Part shown: piece after piece, positions 54,379 through 64,000 of the stretch
How the letters are laid out: each line of letters opens with the position of its first letter
How positions within the stretch are numbered: position 1 is the first letter of the stretch
Assembly: GCA_026390695.1 (NCBI GenBank)
Contig: JAPLFL010000126.1
Span: 1-64,000, forward strand
Source of the DNA: Candidatus Kapaibacterium sp.
Lineage (GTDB): Bacteria > Bacteroidota > Ignavibacteria > Kapaibacteriales > UBA2268
DNA: 64,000 bases
Direction: 5' to 3'
Position numbers and translations under genes: made by a program
Notes under the pieces: generated by a model
What the model was told of the DNA's origin: nothing
Database searches by the model: none
The model's input: only the letters and a program-made list of their open reading frames with translations

Positions 54379-55181
54379 AGATTAATCGGCTCGAATTTAA
54401 AATCATTCAGTAAATTGTCAAGTTTTGATAAGTTATTTTTAATATTGTACCTATGCCGAAAAAGTATTGTATTGGAAATATTTATTTTTGGTAAATGTGT
54501 ATCAAATTCCCAAGGATGAATGTAAAAAATTATTTCCTCATTCTTTTCTTCAAATGAATAAATTATGCTTTTAGTCAGACGGTAGGGATAATATCTAAAA
54601 TATGCTCCGCCTGAAAATGGGATATATAGTTGCCCAAATTCAAGTGTTGGTATTTGATATTCCTTTATACCATAAATTTCAAATTCATGAATCGGGAATT
54701 TGCTCTGGCTGCCATAATCAGGATGAAATGTCGGCTTGTGCATTGAAGAATCATATTTTATTCCTGCCCTGCTTAATATTTTAACACACCACTTTGTTTT
54801 ATCATTAATACTAAAATTAGGTGCTCTATAAAATAAGGGATATTCCCGAAGAATTTCGAATATTTTATTAATACATGAATTGGTATCAAGTTCAAAGGTT
54901 GTCTCGTCGGATAAATTAACCGGCAGGTGGTAATACGAATGTATTCCGATTTGATGCCCATCAGAGGCTATAGTTTCAACAAGATCAGGAAAATTCTCGG
55001 CAATCCAACCGACAATAAAAAATGTTGCTTTTGTTTTATGGTTCTTAAATAAATTTAATAATAATTGAGTCTGATATTCAATTCTTGAAATATCTTTATT
55101 CCAATCCTTTGTAGGAATTATATCCCGATAATGAAATGGATGAAACCACTCTTCAAGATCAACTGATATTTTATGAGCCAT
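54375..55181 (-). CDS. Polysaccharide deacetylase (NodB/DUF3473-type)
   Basis: 268 residues opening SVDLEEWFHPFHYRDI, with the catalytic acidic pair, then KATFFIVGWIAENFPDLVE and the metal histidines in IGIHSYYHLPVN. FYRAPNFSINDKTKW and IHPWEFD close the site. The length and DUF3473-like tail match deacetylases in exopolysaccharide clusters. Acts on N-acetylated glycans made by the operon. Overlaps the upstream epimerase gene by 11 bases. Confidence 0.9.
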   Translation of the reverse strand: MAHKISVDLEEWFHPFHYRDIIPTKDWNKDISRIEYQTQLLLNLFKNHKTKATFFIVGWIAENFPDLVETIASDGHQIGIHSYYHLPVNLSDETTFELDTNSCINKIFEILREYPLFYRAPNFSINDKTKWCVKILSRAGIKYDSSMHKPTFHPDYGSQSKFPIHEFEIYGIKEYQIPTLEFGQLYIPFSGGAYFRYYPYRLTKSIIYSFEEKNEEIIFYIHPWEFDTHLPKINISNTILFRHRYNIKNNLSKLDNLLNDFKFEPINL

Positions 55182-56142
55182 AATTTGTCTGTATTATAGA
55201 TTTGATTGAATCTTCAATGGAAAAATTCGGATTCCAGCCGTAAGATTCCTTAAATTTATCATAACATGGTTTTCTAAAAGACACTTCTTCAAATTCTGTA
55301 TGAACTTCCTTAAAAGGTATATAAATTTTTTGTGATTTTGAGTTTGTATATTTCAAAATTTTATCGGCTAAGTCATTAATACTTATTTCATTATCGGAAC
55401 CTAAATTAAATACATTGTATTTATAATCTTCTTTGTCAATTATTTTTTCGATTGCATAAATAACATCCCTTATATCGCAAAAAGAACGCACTTGATTACC
55501 GTTTCCATATATTGTTATCGGTTCATTTTTAATGGCTTGTTTAATAAATTTTGGTGTCACCATACCATATTTACCTGTTTGGTTAGGGCCGATAATATTA
55601 AAAAATCTCAGTACTATCGACTGCATTCCTGAATCTTTTAGCAGGAAAAGTTTCATTTCGTCCAATACTTTTGAAACAGTATAACTCATCCTTTTAGAAA
55701 TAATATTGTCAAATTCGGATTTCGACTCTTCCTTCATGCAGGTTGATACGTAATTTCCATAAATTTCAGAGGAACTGGCAATAATAAGCGGCTTTTTAAG
55801 TTCATAACACAACTCAATAATCCGATGCGAACTATTGATATTATTTTCTAAAGTCAGTAGAGGTTCGCAGTAAGTTTTTAGAACTCCGACAGATGCTGCT
55901 AAATGAATAACAATATCAGTCTCTGATATCAGGTCGCGAAGAATTTCCAAATCCTGAATTCTGGAATGATAAAATGTGAATTTTTCATTTTCCAATAAAT
56001 TTGAAATATTTCTTTTACATCCGCTTGAGAAATCATCTATTCCGATAATTCGATGATTCAATACCAAGTTTGCTGACAAATGAGATCCTATGAAACCTGC
56101 TGCTCCACTAACTAAAACGGTTTTCGATTGCGAATTATACAT
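55171..56142 (-). CDS. NAD-dependent nucleotide-sugar epimerase/dehydratase
   Basis: 323 residues from MYNSQSKTVLVSGAAGFIGS; the open frame starts 9 codons earlier. Rossmann motif GAAGFIGSH, Ser in ASSSEIYG and catalytic Tyr/Lys in SYTVSK define an extended SDR of the UDP-glucose epimerase group. RSFCDIRDVIYAI is the usual substrate-side motif. Supplies a sugar nucleotide for the glycan. First gene of the sugar operon. Confidence 0.9.
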   Translation of the reverse strand: MYNSQSKTVLVSGAAGFIGSHLSANLVLNHRIIGIDDFSSGCKRNISNLLENEKFTFYHSRIQDLEILRDLISETDIVIHLAASVGVLKTYCEPLLTLENNINSSHRIIELCYELKKPLIIASSSEIYGNYVSTCMKEESKSEFDNIISKRMSYTVSKVLDEMKLFLLKDSGMQSIVLRFFNIIGPNQTGKYGMVTPKFIKQAIKNEPITIYGNGNQVRSFCDIRDVIYAIEKIIDKEDYKYNVFNLGSDNEISINDLADKILKYTNSKSQKIYIPFKEVHTEFEEVSFRKPCYDKFKESYGWNPNFSIEDSIKSIIQTNYGS

Positions 56143-56238
56143 ATTTTGCGTAATAGTAATATTATACAATTAATAATTACAAAATTAATAAATGTTTGTT
56201 TAAGAAGCAAATTTTTTTTGAAAATCTAAGATAAATAT

Positions 56239-57441
56239 TTATATCTTCATAAATTTACAGACACTATCCCCTATTTTTACAAAATATAATCCCGATGAAT
56301 ATTGAGATATATTAATCCGATAACTTTGAGTCATCGGATTAATTACTTCAACAAGCTCACCAAAAACATTATAAATTCCAAAACTTGTAATTGTTGATGT
56401 GTAATTTGTAATTTCAATGAATTCGTTTGCAGGGTTGGGACTTATAAATTCTCTTGAATTTTTATTAGGTTCTATATATCCTGATTTTATCGGAGAGTTT
56501 GCTACGGTCAGATCATCAATCCACATAGTTTGATCAACCGGTGATCCATCCCCGATATACGGTGCAATTAAAAACTGATTTAATTTCATATCGGGGAACT
56601 GAGCCGTTCGGAATAAAATATTATCATAGCTAATTAATAATTTGGAGTCATACCAATATCTTATTTTTCCATCTGGAATCCCTTTACCTGAAGAAATACT
56701 ATTTAATTTGAAATATACTTCCACATGATGCCAGTCATTTTTATAATATTGTCCCGGAAAGTCAGTAAAATAGACAGAATCCATATCCCAGATCCGGGCA
56801 CTGTAATAATAATTAGCATCATATTTAAAGCAATCGCGGCGGTCATATCCTCCGATGATTCCATTGCACGCAGCAACCGAATGATTTTCCGTAAATTGAT
56901 AGCTATTAAAATCACCATTACAGCCGATAAATCCGTTATTATTTTGTAAAATACAATTCTGGTCAACATTTTTGCTGTCCTGCAGTGCAATCAGTGGACG
57001 CCCTTCATTTTGTTCAATGTACAATGTAAGATGTGTAATTGCCGGACCGATATATTTATCATCTACATTGGTCATAATATTAAATTCATGCGGGTGATAA
57101 GGTTTATTCGAGCCTTCCCAGTTAGTACTGTATTTAACCCAATAACCAACATACATCTCATCTGTTTCCGTGAAAAGATGGCGGCTTGGAGTGCCTGCGG
57201 CACAGCTTCTTTGTCCTTTTTTAAATAAACATTCAAAGCAAGCATTACTGCCTTTAATATGTTCTGTCGTTGAAATGGAACATTTCGAGCCATCATACCA
57301 ACCTCGAGATGCAAAATCATTATCTTCAAAAGTTTCAATGAAGAAAATTGTTTGAGAAAATGAATAATTACTTGTGAATATAATAAATAAAACAAAAAAT
57401 ATACACATGGAATCTGTCAATATTTTTCTTGGGCTAATCAC
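56239..57441 (-). CDS. Secreted protein of jelly-roll type with T9SS sorting domain
   Basis: 400 residues with a signal peptide (CIFFVLFIIFTSNYSFSQ). Residues ~30-320 look like a concanavalin/polysaccharide-lyase-like beta fold: TFEDNDFASRGWYDGSKCSI, YVGYWVKYSTNW, DWHHVEVYFKLN and ILFRTAQFPDMKLNQF fit carbohydrate-binding or lyase folds. Ten cysteines are present. The C-terminus FISPNPANEFIEITNYTST ... YSSGLYFVKIGDSVCKFMKI is a clear type A T9SS signal. Enzyme activity is not proven. Placed upstream of the glycan genes on the same strand. Confidence 0.8.
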   Translation of the reverse strand: MISPRKILTDSMCIFFVLFIIFTSNYSFSQTIFFIETFEDNDFASRGWYDGSKCSISTTEHIKGSNACFECLFKKGQRSCAAGTPSRHLFTETDEMYVGYWVKYSTNWEGSNKPYHPHEFNIMTNVDDKYIGPAITHLTLYIEQNEGRPLIALQDSKNVDQNCILQNNNGFIGCNGDFNSYQFTENHSVAACNGIIGGYDRRDCFKYDANYYYSARIWDMDSVYFTDFPGQYYKNDWHHVEVYFKLNSISSGKGIPDGKIRYWYDSKLLISYDNILFRTAQFPDMKLNQFLIAPYIGDGSPVDQTMWIDDLTVANSPIKSGYIEPNKNSREFISPNPANEFIEITNYTSTITSFGIYNVFGELVEVINPMTQSYRINISQYSSGLYFVKIGDSVCKFMKI

Positions 57442-57562
57442 GTAATTTATCCATTAACTTTTAAAACTAACCAATAGTAAGAGAAAACAAATTCAGTAAT
57501 GCATTTTTCATCCTATTCAATAAAAATTAACCTTAACTTTATGAATTTTAAACTTTATAAAC

Positions 57563-60500
57563 TTACTTCACATTCACCAAAACCCTTATTTTCATAACTC
57601 CCATTCCGGAGAAATTCTCCATTGCTTTACCTATCACTGTGCCAAATCTTATTTTATTAGGATCACCCTTCATCGCTACACCGGGAATTGAAGAAGTGAC
57701 AAGTAAATCTCCGATTTTAATATCTCCGCCTTCACCGCAAACTTTAGTTGGAATTACTCCAACAACACCCATTGGCACAAAACTGGACAAATCCGCATCA
57801 ATATTTTTTTCTGCAAGAGTAACACCTGCTCTTGTTGCATAAACTCCTGACACAAGCTGAGAATATGCTTCAGATGATTTCATAATCTTACGCTCACCTT
57901 CAGGAGAAAGAGCAAGGACATCACCTGGCTCATAATCCGATGCCAATCCGTTAACTTCAAAAGCTTCAGCAATATCAGCACCAAAAATTTGAAGAGTGCC
58001 GTTAAAATACCCTTTACCATTTTTATCAATACGTGCTTGATTGCCAAAAGAATTTTTGAAAACAGCAAAGTTATTATTAGTTGTTGTACTGACAGTATTA
58101 GAGGATTGAGTACCCGTCGGACTGTAAACATATAAAGCATTTCCACTTACACTTGGAGTTTCAACATAAAGAATATTAGCAGTATTGCTTGAATTATAAT
58201 TTATTATACTTTCTCCGGAAGTAAAGCCATAATTATTAACCTGCAAAACTGTCGAAATATTTGAACTACTATTCTGGAAAGTTGCAGCCTTACCGGATCC
58301 GTTATTAATAGCATAAAGAGCAGATCCAGAACCATTTGAATATCCATAAAGTGCAGAACCTGTTCCAGCAGTACTTGCATAAACTGCATTATTAGAATTT
58401 GAGGAACTGGAAATTCTAAAATCTCCGGCATTACCCGTTCCGCTTGTTGCTGCATACAAAACTGAAGAAGTATTTGATGAATTTGAAATCGCAAAGTTAC
58501 CCGCACTACCCGTTCCGCTACCGGAAACTGATCCTACTACCGCATTAGCACTTGAAGCATAAGTAATTTCACCTTGAACGGCAGCTCCCGAACCCCAAGT
58601 TGAGCCATAAATTGCTGCCTGAGAATTAGAACTATTGTATATTGATGAAGAAACACCTCTTCCTGTTCCGTTTTGATAACCAGATAATAAATAACCCGAA
58701 CCGGCTACTGAAGCACTGATAACGTTTCCATTACCGCCTGCAGCACCGCTAAAAAGATTTCCATTACCAGAAGTAACTGCATTAATTAAATCTCCGTAAC
58801 TTGATGAAGTTAATTTTAAAACGACATTAGGAGTATTAGTAGTCATTTCTACAACAGGATTGTAAGTTTCAGAATATTGAGAAGAATGGCCGCCGTTACT
58901 TATTCCGAAATATGCAGCCCTACCTCCACCATAAGAATTAACCGAATGAACTACATCTCCATATCCATTCGATAATATATCAATTGCACTGCTTGTGCTT
59001 GAACTATTGCTTATCTGGAATTTGCCAGCACGGCCAGTTCCACTTGAACTTGCAGTGAAAGCATCCCCTGATCCACTTGCATTAAAAGAAATTAAACTGC
59101 CAGTTCCGTTTGTTGTTAATTCAACAACTGAAGCTGTACTTGAAGTGCTTGTTAATTCAAATTTTGCAGCAGGCCCTGATCCAGCGTTAGAGACATAAAG
59201 TGCTGGATTAGAATTGGACGGACTGAGGTTTGATACCTGAACACCAACACCATAGCCTGTATGTTCGGTATATAAAGCAGCTCCGGATCCATTGGTTGTA
59301 ATTGATACAGCATTTGCAGAATTTCCGGCATTTCCGATTGCAAAATTTGCAGCAGGGCCTGCTGTAGTAGTTGACACAAATAGAGCTGGCTGTGTATTTG
59401 ATGGACTGGAACTTGATATTTGTGCACCATAGCCATATCCTGCATTTTCAGCATATAAAGCAGCACCTGAACCACTCGTAGTTGTGAATAATGAATTATT
59501 ATTATTATTATTCCCAAGTTCAAAGCGACCTGCATTTCCTGTACCATTATTCACTGCTCTTATTGCATTGCCGCTTCCGGCTGTTGTTGCATAGATAGCA
59601 TTTCCTACACTTGTAGTTGAAGAGAGTTCAAAGTAACCTGCCGAAATAGGTTCTGGATTAAAAACATCAGCATCACAATAAACATGTAATGCAGAACCAG
59701 CGCCATGAGCTCCAATTTTAACTGCATAGTCAGTCGCGTTCCCATTCCCTTGATCAAATGTAGCGACACTGCTGCCATAACCAGCATTACTTGCCTTAAT
59801 TGCTTCGCCGTTGCCAATAGTTGAAATCAGTAATGCAGGCTGTGTATTGGATGGGCTGGAAATAGAAATTTGTGCTCCAATTCCTGTTCCTGTATTTTCA
59901 GCATATAAAGCAGCTCCTGAACCATTATTAGCAGTTGATAATGAATTTGCAGAACCTTGAGAATTATTTATTTTAAATTCTCCAGCCATACCCGAACCAG
60001 TATGTTCAACATATAAGGCATTTCCAGTTCCAACACTTGTAACATTTATTACTTTTCCTGCATTTCCTGAATTAGTTATCGCAAAATCTGCCGCATTTGC
60101 AGAAGTGTTCATACCAGTTTGCACAACGTTTAATGCAGATGCACTACCAGTAGCTTGTGCATCTATTGTTGGAAGCACTCCACTGGAAATGGCAGTGATA
60201 GCATTAGCCCCGCTTTGAAAATATCCTGCGGTTGAATATGGTGAATTTGAATAAACTCCATTGCCATTATTGTGATTTTCAATATGAATTCCATCACCAT
60301 ATTTATAATTTTCTATATATATACCGTGGCCTGTACCATTGTAACAATCATTGTAACAACCCTGCATGATTTCTAAGCCATTACTTGAGCCAAGATTATT
60401 GAAAAATTCTCCATAAGTATTGTTAATTCTAAGTACCGAAGAATTGTTATCACCATTATTATTAGTAAATTCAGCAGCGTGTCCCATTCCAACAGTATTA

Positions 60501-63500
60501 AATAATGCAACTGTTTCGGTACTTGATGAATTAGTTATCTGGAAAACTCCGGCTTTGCCGGTGCCATTGGAAGTTGATGTGAAAACATTACCAGATCCGT
60601 TTGATATAAATTCCATCAAACTACCATTACCGGCTGTTACAAGTTCCATAACAGAAGCATTACTTGATGGATTAGTAATCTCAAATCTTGCTACTGGGTT
60701 GGTTCCAGCAGTAGTTGCTTTAATAGCATATCCATTTCCATGAGTACTTGCATCAATAACATTTCCACTATTTGCTGCACCGGTGATACTAAAACTGGCA
60801 GCGGGAACACTTGTTGGATAACCGTTATAAATATTTGATGTTTGTGACACATCCAATGCAGCCATTGTATTAGCATTTGATGTGATCTTTACTGTTACTG
60901 CTGTAGTGCATTGAGGACAGCTTGGACTCTGGTTTGTCTCAAAATAACCGGCAATTCCCTTACCAGTAGAAGAAGCAGCCAGAGCATTCCCATCACCCGA
61001 AGTAGAAAGATTCATTAGCGAACCATGTCCCGAATTAGCCAGTTCTAATACTGAGGCATAACTTGAAGGATTTGTGATTTGAAACTTTGCCGCAGGGCCA
61101 GTACCGTTAGTTGTCGCCTGAATACTCGGCTGATTATTAGAACTATTATAAATTTCGAAGGATCCTGAATTACCTAAACCATAATTCTTAGCTGTAATAG
61201 CAGAACCGGATCCCTCAGCATCTGCCCATAGTGCACTTCCATCACCCGGAGTATAAGTATAAATAGCATCTGAACTATTTGTAGAACTTCTAATTTCAAA
61301 ATCACCTGCAGAACCATTCTCATTATTAAAATTATTAGCCGAAATCGTTGAGTTATAACCATCTGTACTTGCATCAACGGCAGATCCATTTCCCGCAGTA
61401 TAAGCATAAATAGCAGAATTATTATTAGTGGTCGGACCATTTGGATTGTAAACTTCAAAATCACCTGCGGAACCGCTATTTCCTTCATGATGAGCATAAA
61501 TAACTAATCCATTGCCAGTAGTACTTGCATTAATGGCAGAACCGTTTCCTACTGTACTTGCATTAATTACATTTCCATAATTTGTAGATTTAGAGATTGA
61601 AAAAGTTGAAGCGTGGTAAGAGCCGTCAGCCTCGGATGATTGTACTACTTCCAGTGCCGAACCTTGTCCGGCTGCTTCAGTTCTTGTTGTAAAACCTGCA
61701 TATCCATTTGAGTATGCAAATACAGCATTATTCGGATTATTAATATTGTTAATTACAAATTGTCCGACTCTTCCCATATCAGACTGAGCAAAAACTGCAT
61801 CTCCGGCAGCAGAGTGCGCATATAGAGCAGCAGCAGTATTATCAGGGTTAGCTATAACAAATTGTCCTGCTGATCCAAAACCACTGTTCTCTGCGTAAAT
61901 TGCTGATCCGGTACCAATGTTTTTTGCATAAACTGCAGATCCGGTATTCCATGAATCTGTGATTTCAAATTTAGCTGCGTGTGCTGGTTGTGTTGTATGT
62001 CCGGTTTGAAAGACTTCGAGTGATCCTGCATAAGGAGAGTTGGAAGTAATTTTTACAGTTACGGATTGTGAACATTCCGAACAAATATTATTAGTTTCAA
62101 AAACGGCAGCAGCACCTTCGGCAGTTGATAATACCTGCAATGCATTCCCAACTCCCGATGTTGTTAAATTCATTAAACTTCCCTTACCATTTGAGGCAAG
62201 TTCAAGAACCGTAGCAGTACTTGCAGTATTAGCAATCTCTAAATGTGCAGCAGGGCCAGTTCCAGCGGTAACAGCATTAATAGCCGGATTCGGATTATTC
62301 CAGTGTGATAACAGGAATGTACCGGCATAACCTAAACCGTCATGTTCTGCAAAAATAGCTGATGTTCCTTCGCTGCTATTATTATCTACTATAAAATCAC
62401 CTGCATCACCTAATGCCGAATTTAATGTATATAATGTTGGATAAGTATTCTCATTACCATTATCCTTGAATTGTGTTTGTAAAAATGCACCGTAACGATT
62501 ACCCCAATTATCTATTGTCAAACCGTTGCCGTTTCCTGTTGGCTTTATCTTCAGAGCGTCGCCGTTGCTGTTGGTTTCGACGTATATAGCATTAGCGCTG
62601 CTCCCTTGGTTATTAATTTGGCTATAAATACTTGGTCCGGTACCATAATTAGTAATATTTAAAGCACTGGCAGCATTATAACTACTAACCCATAAATCCA
62701 AAGCACTATTACTTGATCCGTAAGCATCAAACTCAGCAACAGCAGAATTATTTGAATATGAAGAAGCATAAAGTCCGGTTCCACCCATTGTGTTACGGAC
62801 ATCAATAGAAACCCCATGACCATAAGAATTATTATCAATACTAAGAACGGGTGAATAGCTGCCTTCATTTGGAATTGAAAAATAAGCAGCACCTCCGCCA
62901 CCTTCCTGATTACTTGTATTTTCAGCAAAAAGAGTGGAATTTGATCCGTTATTGGTTGCATATAAAGCATTGTTATTACCATTAACATTATCTATTTCAA
63001 ATCTTCCTGCTTTCCCTGTACCTGTTGATTTTGCACTTATTGCATCTCCGGCTCCAGTGGCATTAAACAGCATCAAAGCTCCGCTACCTGCATTGGCAAG
63101 TTCAATTGTCGGGGCTGTACTCAGTGGATTTGAAACCTCAAATTTAGCGGCAGATCCTGTTCCATCGGTAGTAGCCAGCAAAGCGGCAGAACTGCTAATC
63201 TCATTATCAATCACAAATTCGCCTGCTAATCCGGATCCGTAAGATATTGTTCGTAGAGCAGATGATCCATTCGCTCCGGCTGCTGTATAGAATAATGCGG
63301 CAGAACCACCTATCTCACTTGAATTTTTCGCAATAATTGCAGGATAGGATGACGCTGTTGTTGCATAAATTGCTGGATTATTATTATATAAGTTAGTTAT
63401 TTCAAAATAACCTGCTGCTCCACTTCCATTACTATTAAATCCGTGATGAACCACATGGAGTGCATCGCCTGTTGAATTTGTTGAAATATCAACTGCATTG

Positions 63501-64000
63501 CTGTTACTGTTTTCATTATTAATTGCAAAATATCCTGATCTTCCTGTGCCATTATTAAGAGCAGTTAATACGTTACCACTACCGGCGGTATATCCATAAA
63601 TTAAATCTGACGTTGTTCCAGGATTCATGTGTAAAAACCTACCAGCATATCCATTTCCAAAACTCCTTGCCAAAATAGCAGAGCCATTACCAGCTGCATC
63701 TGATTGTAAAACATCATTATTATTATTTGAGTTCATAACAGCAAATACTGCTGCTGAACCGGATGTTGTAACGCCATCAGCATAGTTGAGAGCTGATACT
63801 GCACAGCCTCCTCCATACGAAACCGATTGTACAGTATGCCCGTTTCCGTAACTTGCTGCAGATAAAGCTCCTGATTGAGTATTTGGATTACTATTGTAAA
63901 AATATCCTGCAGCTCCATTACCATTATTTGAAACTTGTAATGTTGGGTCCCAATCAGCACTGTGTGAAGAAAAAATTGCAGCTGAACCTTTTGAACTATT
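57563..64000 (-). CDS. Giant repeat protein (partial at its N-terminus, >2,145 residues)
   Basis: An ATG-based call would start at 63736, but the same frame continues without a stop to 64000 (NSSKGSAAIFSSHSADWDPT ... GSAAVFAVMNSNNNND), so the true start is outside the window. Over 2,000 residues are degenerate repeats of ~35-45 residues, pattern GTGSALYAENTGTGxAGxF then IxNxSNTxxALYATT, typical of a beta-solenoid adhesin or fibre. Three Cys-containing units occur (ICSECSQS, SCPQCTTA, GCYNDCYNG). The last ~150 residues are not repeat: KNGKGYFNGTLQIFGADIAE, EPGDVLALSPEGERKI and IKIGDLLVTSSIPGVAMKGD, a domain found at the end of other large solenoid proteins. No T9SS signal is seen. Function unknown, presumably surface or appendage. 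Confidence 0.85.
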   Translation of the reverse strand, partial: NSSKGSAAIFSSHSADWDPTLQVSNNGNGAAGYFYNSNPNTQSGALSAASYGNGHTVQSVSYGGGCAVSALNYADGVTTSGSAAVFAVMNSNNNNDVLQSDAAGNGSAILARSFGNGYAGRFLHMNPGTTSDLIYGYTAGSGNVLTALNNGTGRSGYFAINNENSNSNAVDISTNSTGDALHVVHHGFNSNGSGAAGYFEITNLYNNNPAIYATTASSYPAIIAKNSSEIGGSAALFYTAAGANGSSALRTISYGSGLAGEFVIDNEISSSAALLATTDGTGSAAKFEVSNPLSTAPTIELANAGSGALMLFNATGAGDAISAKSTGTGKAGRFEIDNVNGNNNALYATNNGSNSTLFAENTSNQEGGGGAAYFSIPNEGSYSPVLSIDNNSYGHGVSIDVRNTMGGTGLYASSYSNNSAVAEFDAYGSSNSALDLWVSSYNAASALNITNYGTGPSIYSQINNQGSSANAIYVETNSNGDALKIKPTGNGNGLTIDNWGNRYGAFLQTQFKDNGNENTYPTLYTLNSALGDAGDFIVDNNSSEGTSAIFAEHDGLGYAGTFLLSHWNNPNPAINAVTAGTGPAAHLEIANTASTATVLELASNGKGSLMNLTTSGVGNALQVLSTAEGAAAVFETNNICSECSQSVTVKITSNSPYAGSLEVFQTGHTTQPAHAAKFEITDSWNTGSAVYAKNIGTGSAIYAENSGFGSAGQFVIANPDNTAAALYAHSAAGDAVFAQSDMGRVGQFVINNINNPNNAVFAYSNGYAGFTTRTEAAGQGSALEVVQSSEADGSYHASTFSISKSTNYGNVINASTVGNGSAINASTTGNGLVIYAHHEGNSGSAGDFEVYNPNGPTTNNNSAIYAYTAGNGSAVDASTDGYNSTISANNFNNENGSAGDFEIRSSTNSSDAIYTYTPGDGSALWADAEGSGSAITAKNYGLGNSGSFEIYNSSNNQPSIQATTNGTGPAAKFQITNPSSYASVLELANSGHGSLMNLSTSGDGNALAASSTGKGIAGYFETNQSPSCPQCTTAVTVKITSNANTMAALDVSQTSNIYNGYPTSVPAASFSITGAANSGNVIDASTHGNGYAIKATTAGTNPVARFEITNPSSNASVMELVTAGNGSLMEFISNGSGNVFTSTSNGTGKAGVFQITNSSSTETVALFNTVGMGHAAEFTNNNGDNNSSVLRINNTYGEFFNNLGSSNGLEIMQGCYNDCYNGTGHGIYIENYKYGDGIHIENHNNGNGVYSNSPYSTAGYFQSGANAITAISSGVLPTIDAQATGSASALNVVQTGMNTSANAADFAITNSGNAGKVINVTSVGTGNALYVEHTGSGMAGEFKINNSQGSANSLSTANNGSGAALYAENTGTGIGAQISISSPSNTQPALLISTIGNGEAIKASNAGYGSSVATFDQGNGNATDYAVKIGAHGAGSALHVYCDADVFNPEPISAGYFELSSTTSVGNAIYATTAGSGNAIRAVNNGTGNAGRFELGNNNNNNSLFTTTSGSGAALYAENAGYGYGAQISSSSPSNTQPALFVSTTTAGPAANFAIGNAGNSANAVSITTNGSGAALYTEHTGYGVGVQVSNLSPSNSNPALYVSNAGSGPAAKFELTSTSSTASVVELTTNGTGSLISFNASGSGDAFTASSSGTGRAGKFQISNSSSTSSAIDILSNGYGDVVHSVNSYGGGRAAYFGISNGGHSSQYSETYNPVVEMTTNTPNVVLKLTSSSYGDLINAVTSGNGNLFSGAAGGNGNVISASVAGSGYLLSGYQNGTGRGVSSSIYNSSNSQAAIYGSTWGSGAAVQGEITYASSANAVVGSVSGSGTGSAGNFAISNSSNTSSVLYAATSGTGNAGDFRISSSSNSNNAVYASTAGTGSALYGYSNGSGSALYAINNGSGKAATFQNSSSNISTVLQVNNYGFTSGESIINYNSSNTANILYVETPSVSGNALYVYSPTGTQSSNTVSTTTNNNFAVFKNSFGNQARIDKNGKGYFNGTLQIFGADIAEAFEVNGLASDYEPGDVLALSPEGERKIMKSSEAYSQLVSGVYATRAGVTLAEKNIDADLSSFVPMGVVGVIPTKVCGEGGDIKIGDLLVTSSIPGVAMKGDPNKIRFGTVIGKAMENFSGMGVMKIRVLVNVK

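Noticed and set aside
56311-56342. Inverted repeat AATCCGAT...ATCGGATT resembling the fibronectin hairpins
   Set aside because: It is inside the T9SS sorting domain coding sequence (INPMTQSYRINIS) and shares only the 8-base core, so it is probably chance.
57880-63242. Many plus- and minus-strand frames within the giant gene
   Set aside because: All are shadows of the low-complexity repeat coding sequence; codon use and repeat conservation support only the long minus frame.

Overview
The window looks like a contig from an AT-rich, Gram-negative member of the FCB superphylum (Bacteroidota or the Ignavibacteria/Kapabacteria branch). The main clues are type IX secretion (T9SS) C-terminal sorting domains on several secreted proteins, few clear Shine-Dalgarno sites, a promoter of the form TTTG-N20-TAnnTTTG, and the neighbours ricT and holB. 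A CheZ-like protein with FliM-like motifs hints at a motile, chemotactic cell. The lineage call is inference; no rRNA or tRNA gene was found.

Layout. 1-272: truncated IS3-type orfA and its terminal repeat. 545-2086: guaA. 2088-7073: a defence island with a HEPN/MNT pair, an intact MmeI-like type IIL restriction-modification enzyme, internally deleted YhcG, truncated DinD and a collapsed second MmeI-like copy. 7200-12572: secreted peptidyl-arginine/agmatine-deiminase-like enzyme, a UvrD-like helicase and a THUMP RNA methyltransferase. 12573-14251: repeats around a fibronectin-III protein. 14252-26644: rluE-like gene, mfd, secreted hydrolase, tricorn-like protease, a 21-bp coding-like repeat array, priA and a lipoprotein. 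26820-30245: a 149-bp palindromic repeat array split by a RelE-type toxin-antitoxin pair, then a type II restriction-modification pair. 30513-32721: a second fibronectin-III protein, a decayed PIN toxin between direct repeats, and a DUF2283 protein. 32816-39258: tsaB, a CheZ-like protein, a YbhFSR-like ABC exporter and an SDR. 39318-47231: T9SS subtilase, ricT, holB, heptanucleotide microsatellites and a six-PAS histidine kinase. 47498-53209: nuoN, nuoM and nuoL, with a decayed ORF between nuoM and nuoL. 53803-57441: a glycan operon and a T9SS cargo protein. 57563-64000: one very large repeat protein that runs off the window.

How the genes work together. Housekeeping genes (guaA, mfd, priA, holB, tsaB, rRNA modification, nuoLMN) are interspersed with accessory patches. 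Both toxin-antitoxin loci are bracketed by direct repeats, and the MmeI-like locus shows recent duplication and collapse, so this chromosome is being reshaped by repeat-mediated recombination. The secreted set (deiminase-like enzyme, subtilase, hydrolase, jelly-roll-like protein, tricorn-like protease) suggests a peptide- or polymer-degrading lifestyle with cell-surface display.

No single complete novel system is proven. The best candidates for new biology are the two-member fibronectin-III family with matching downstream hairpins, the CheZ-like protein with repeated FliM-like motifs, the 149-bp palindromic array around a toxin-antitoxin pair, and the >2,145-residue repeat protein.
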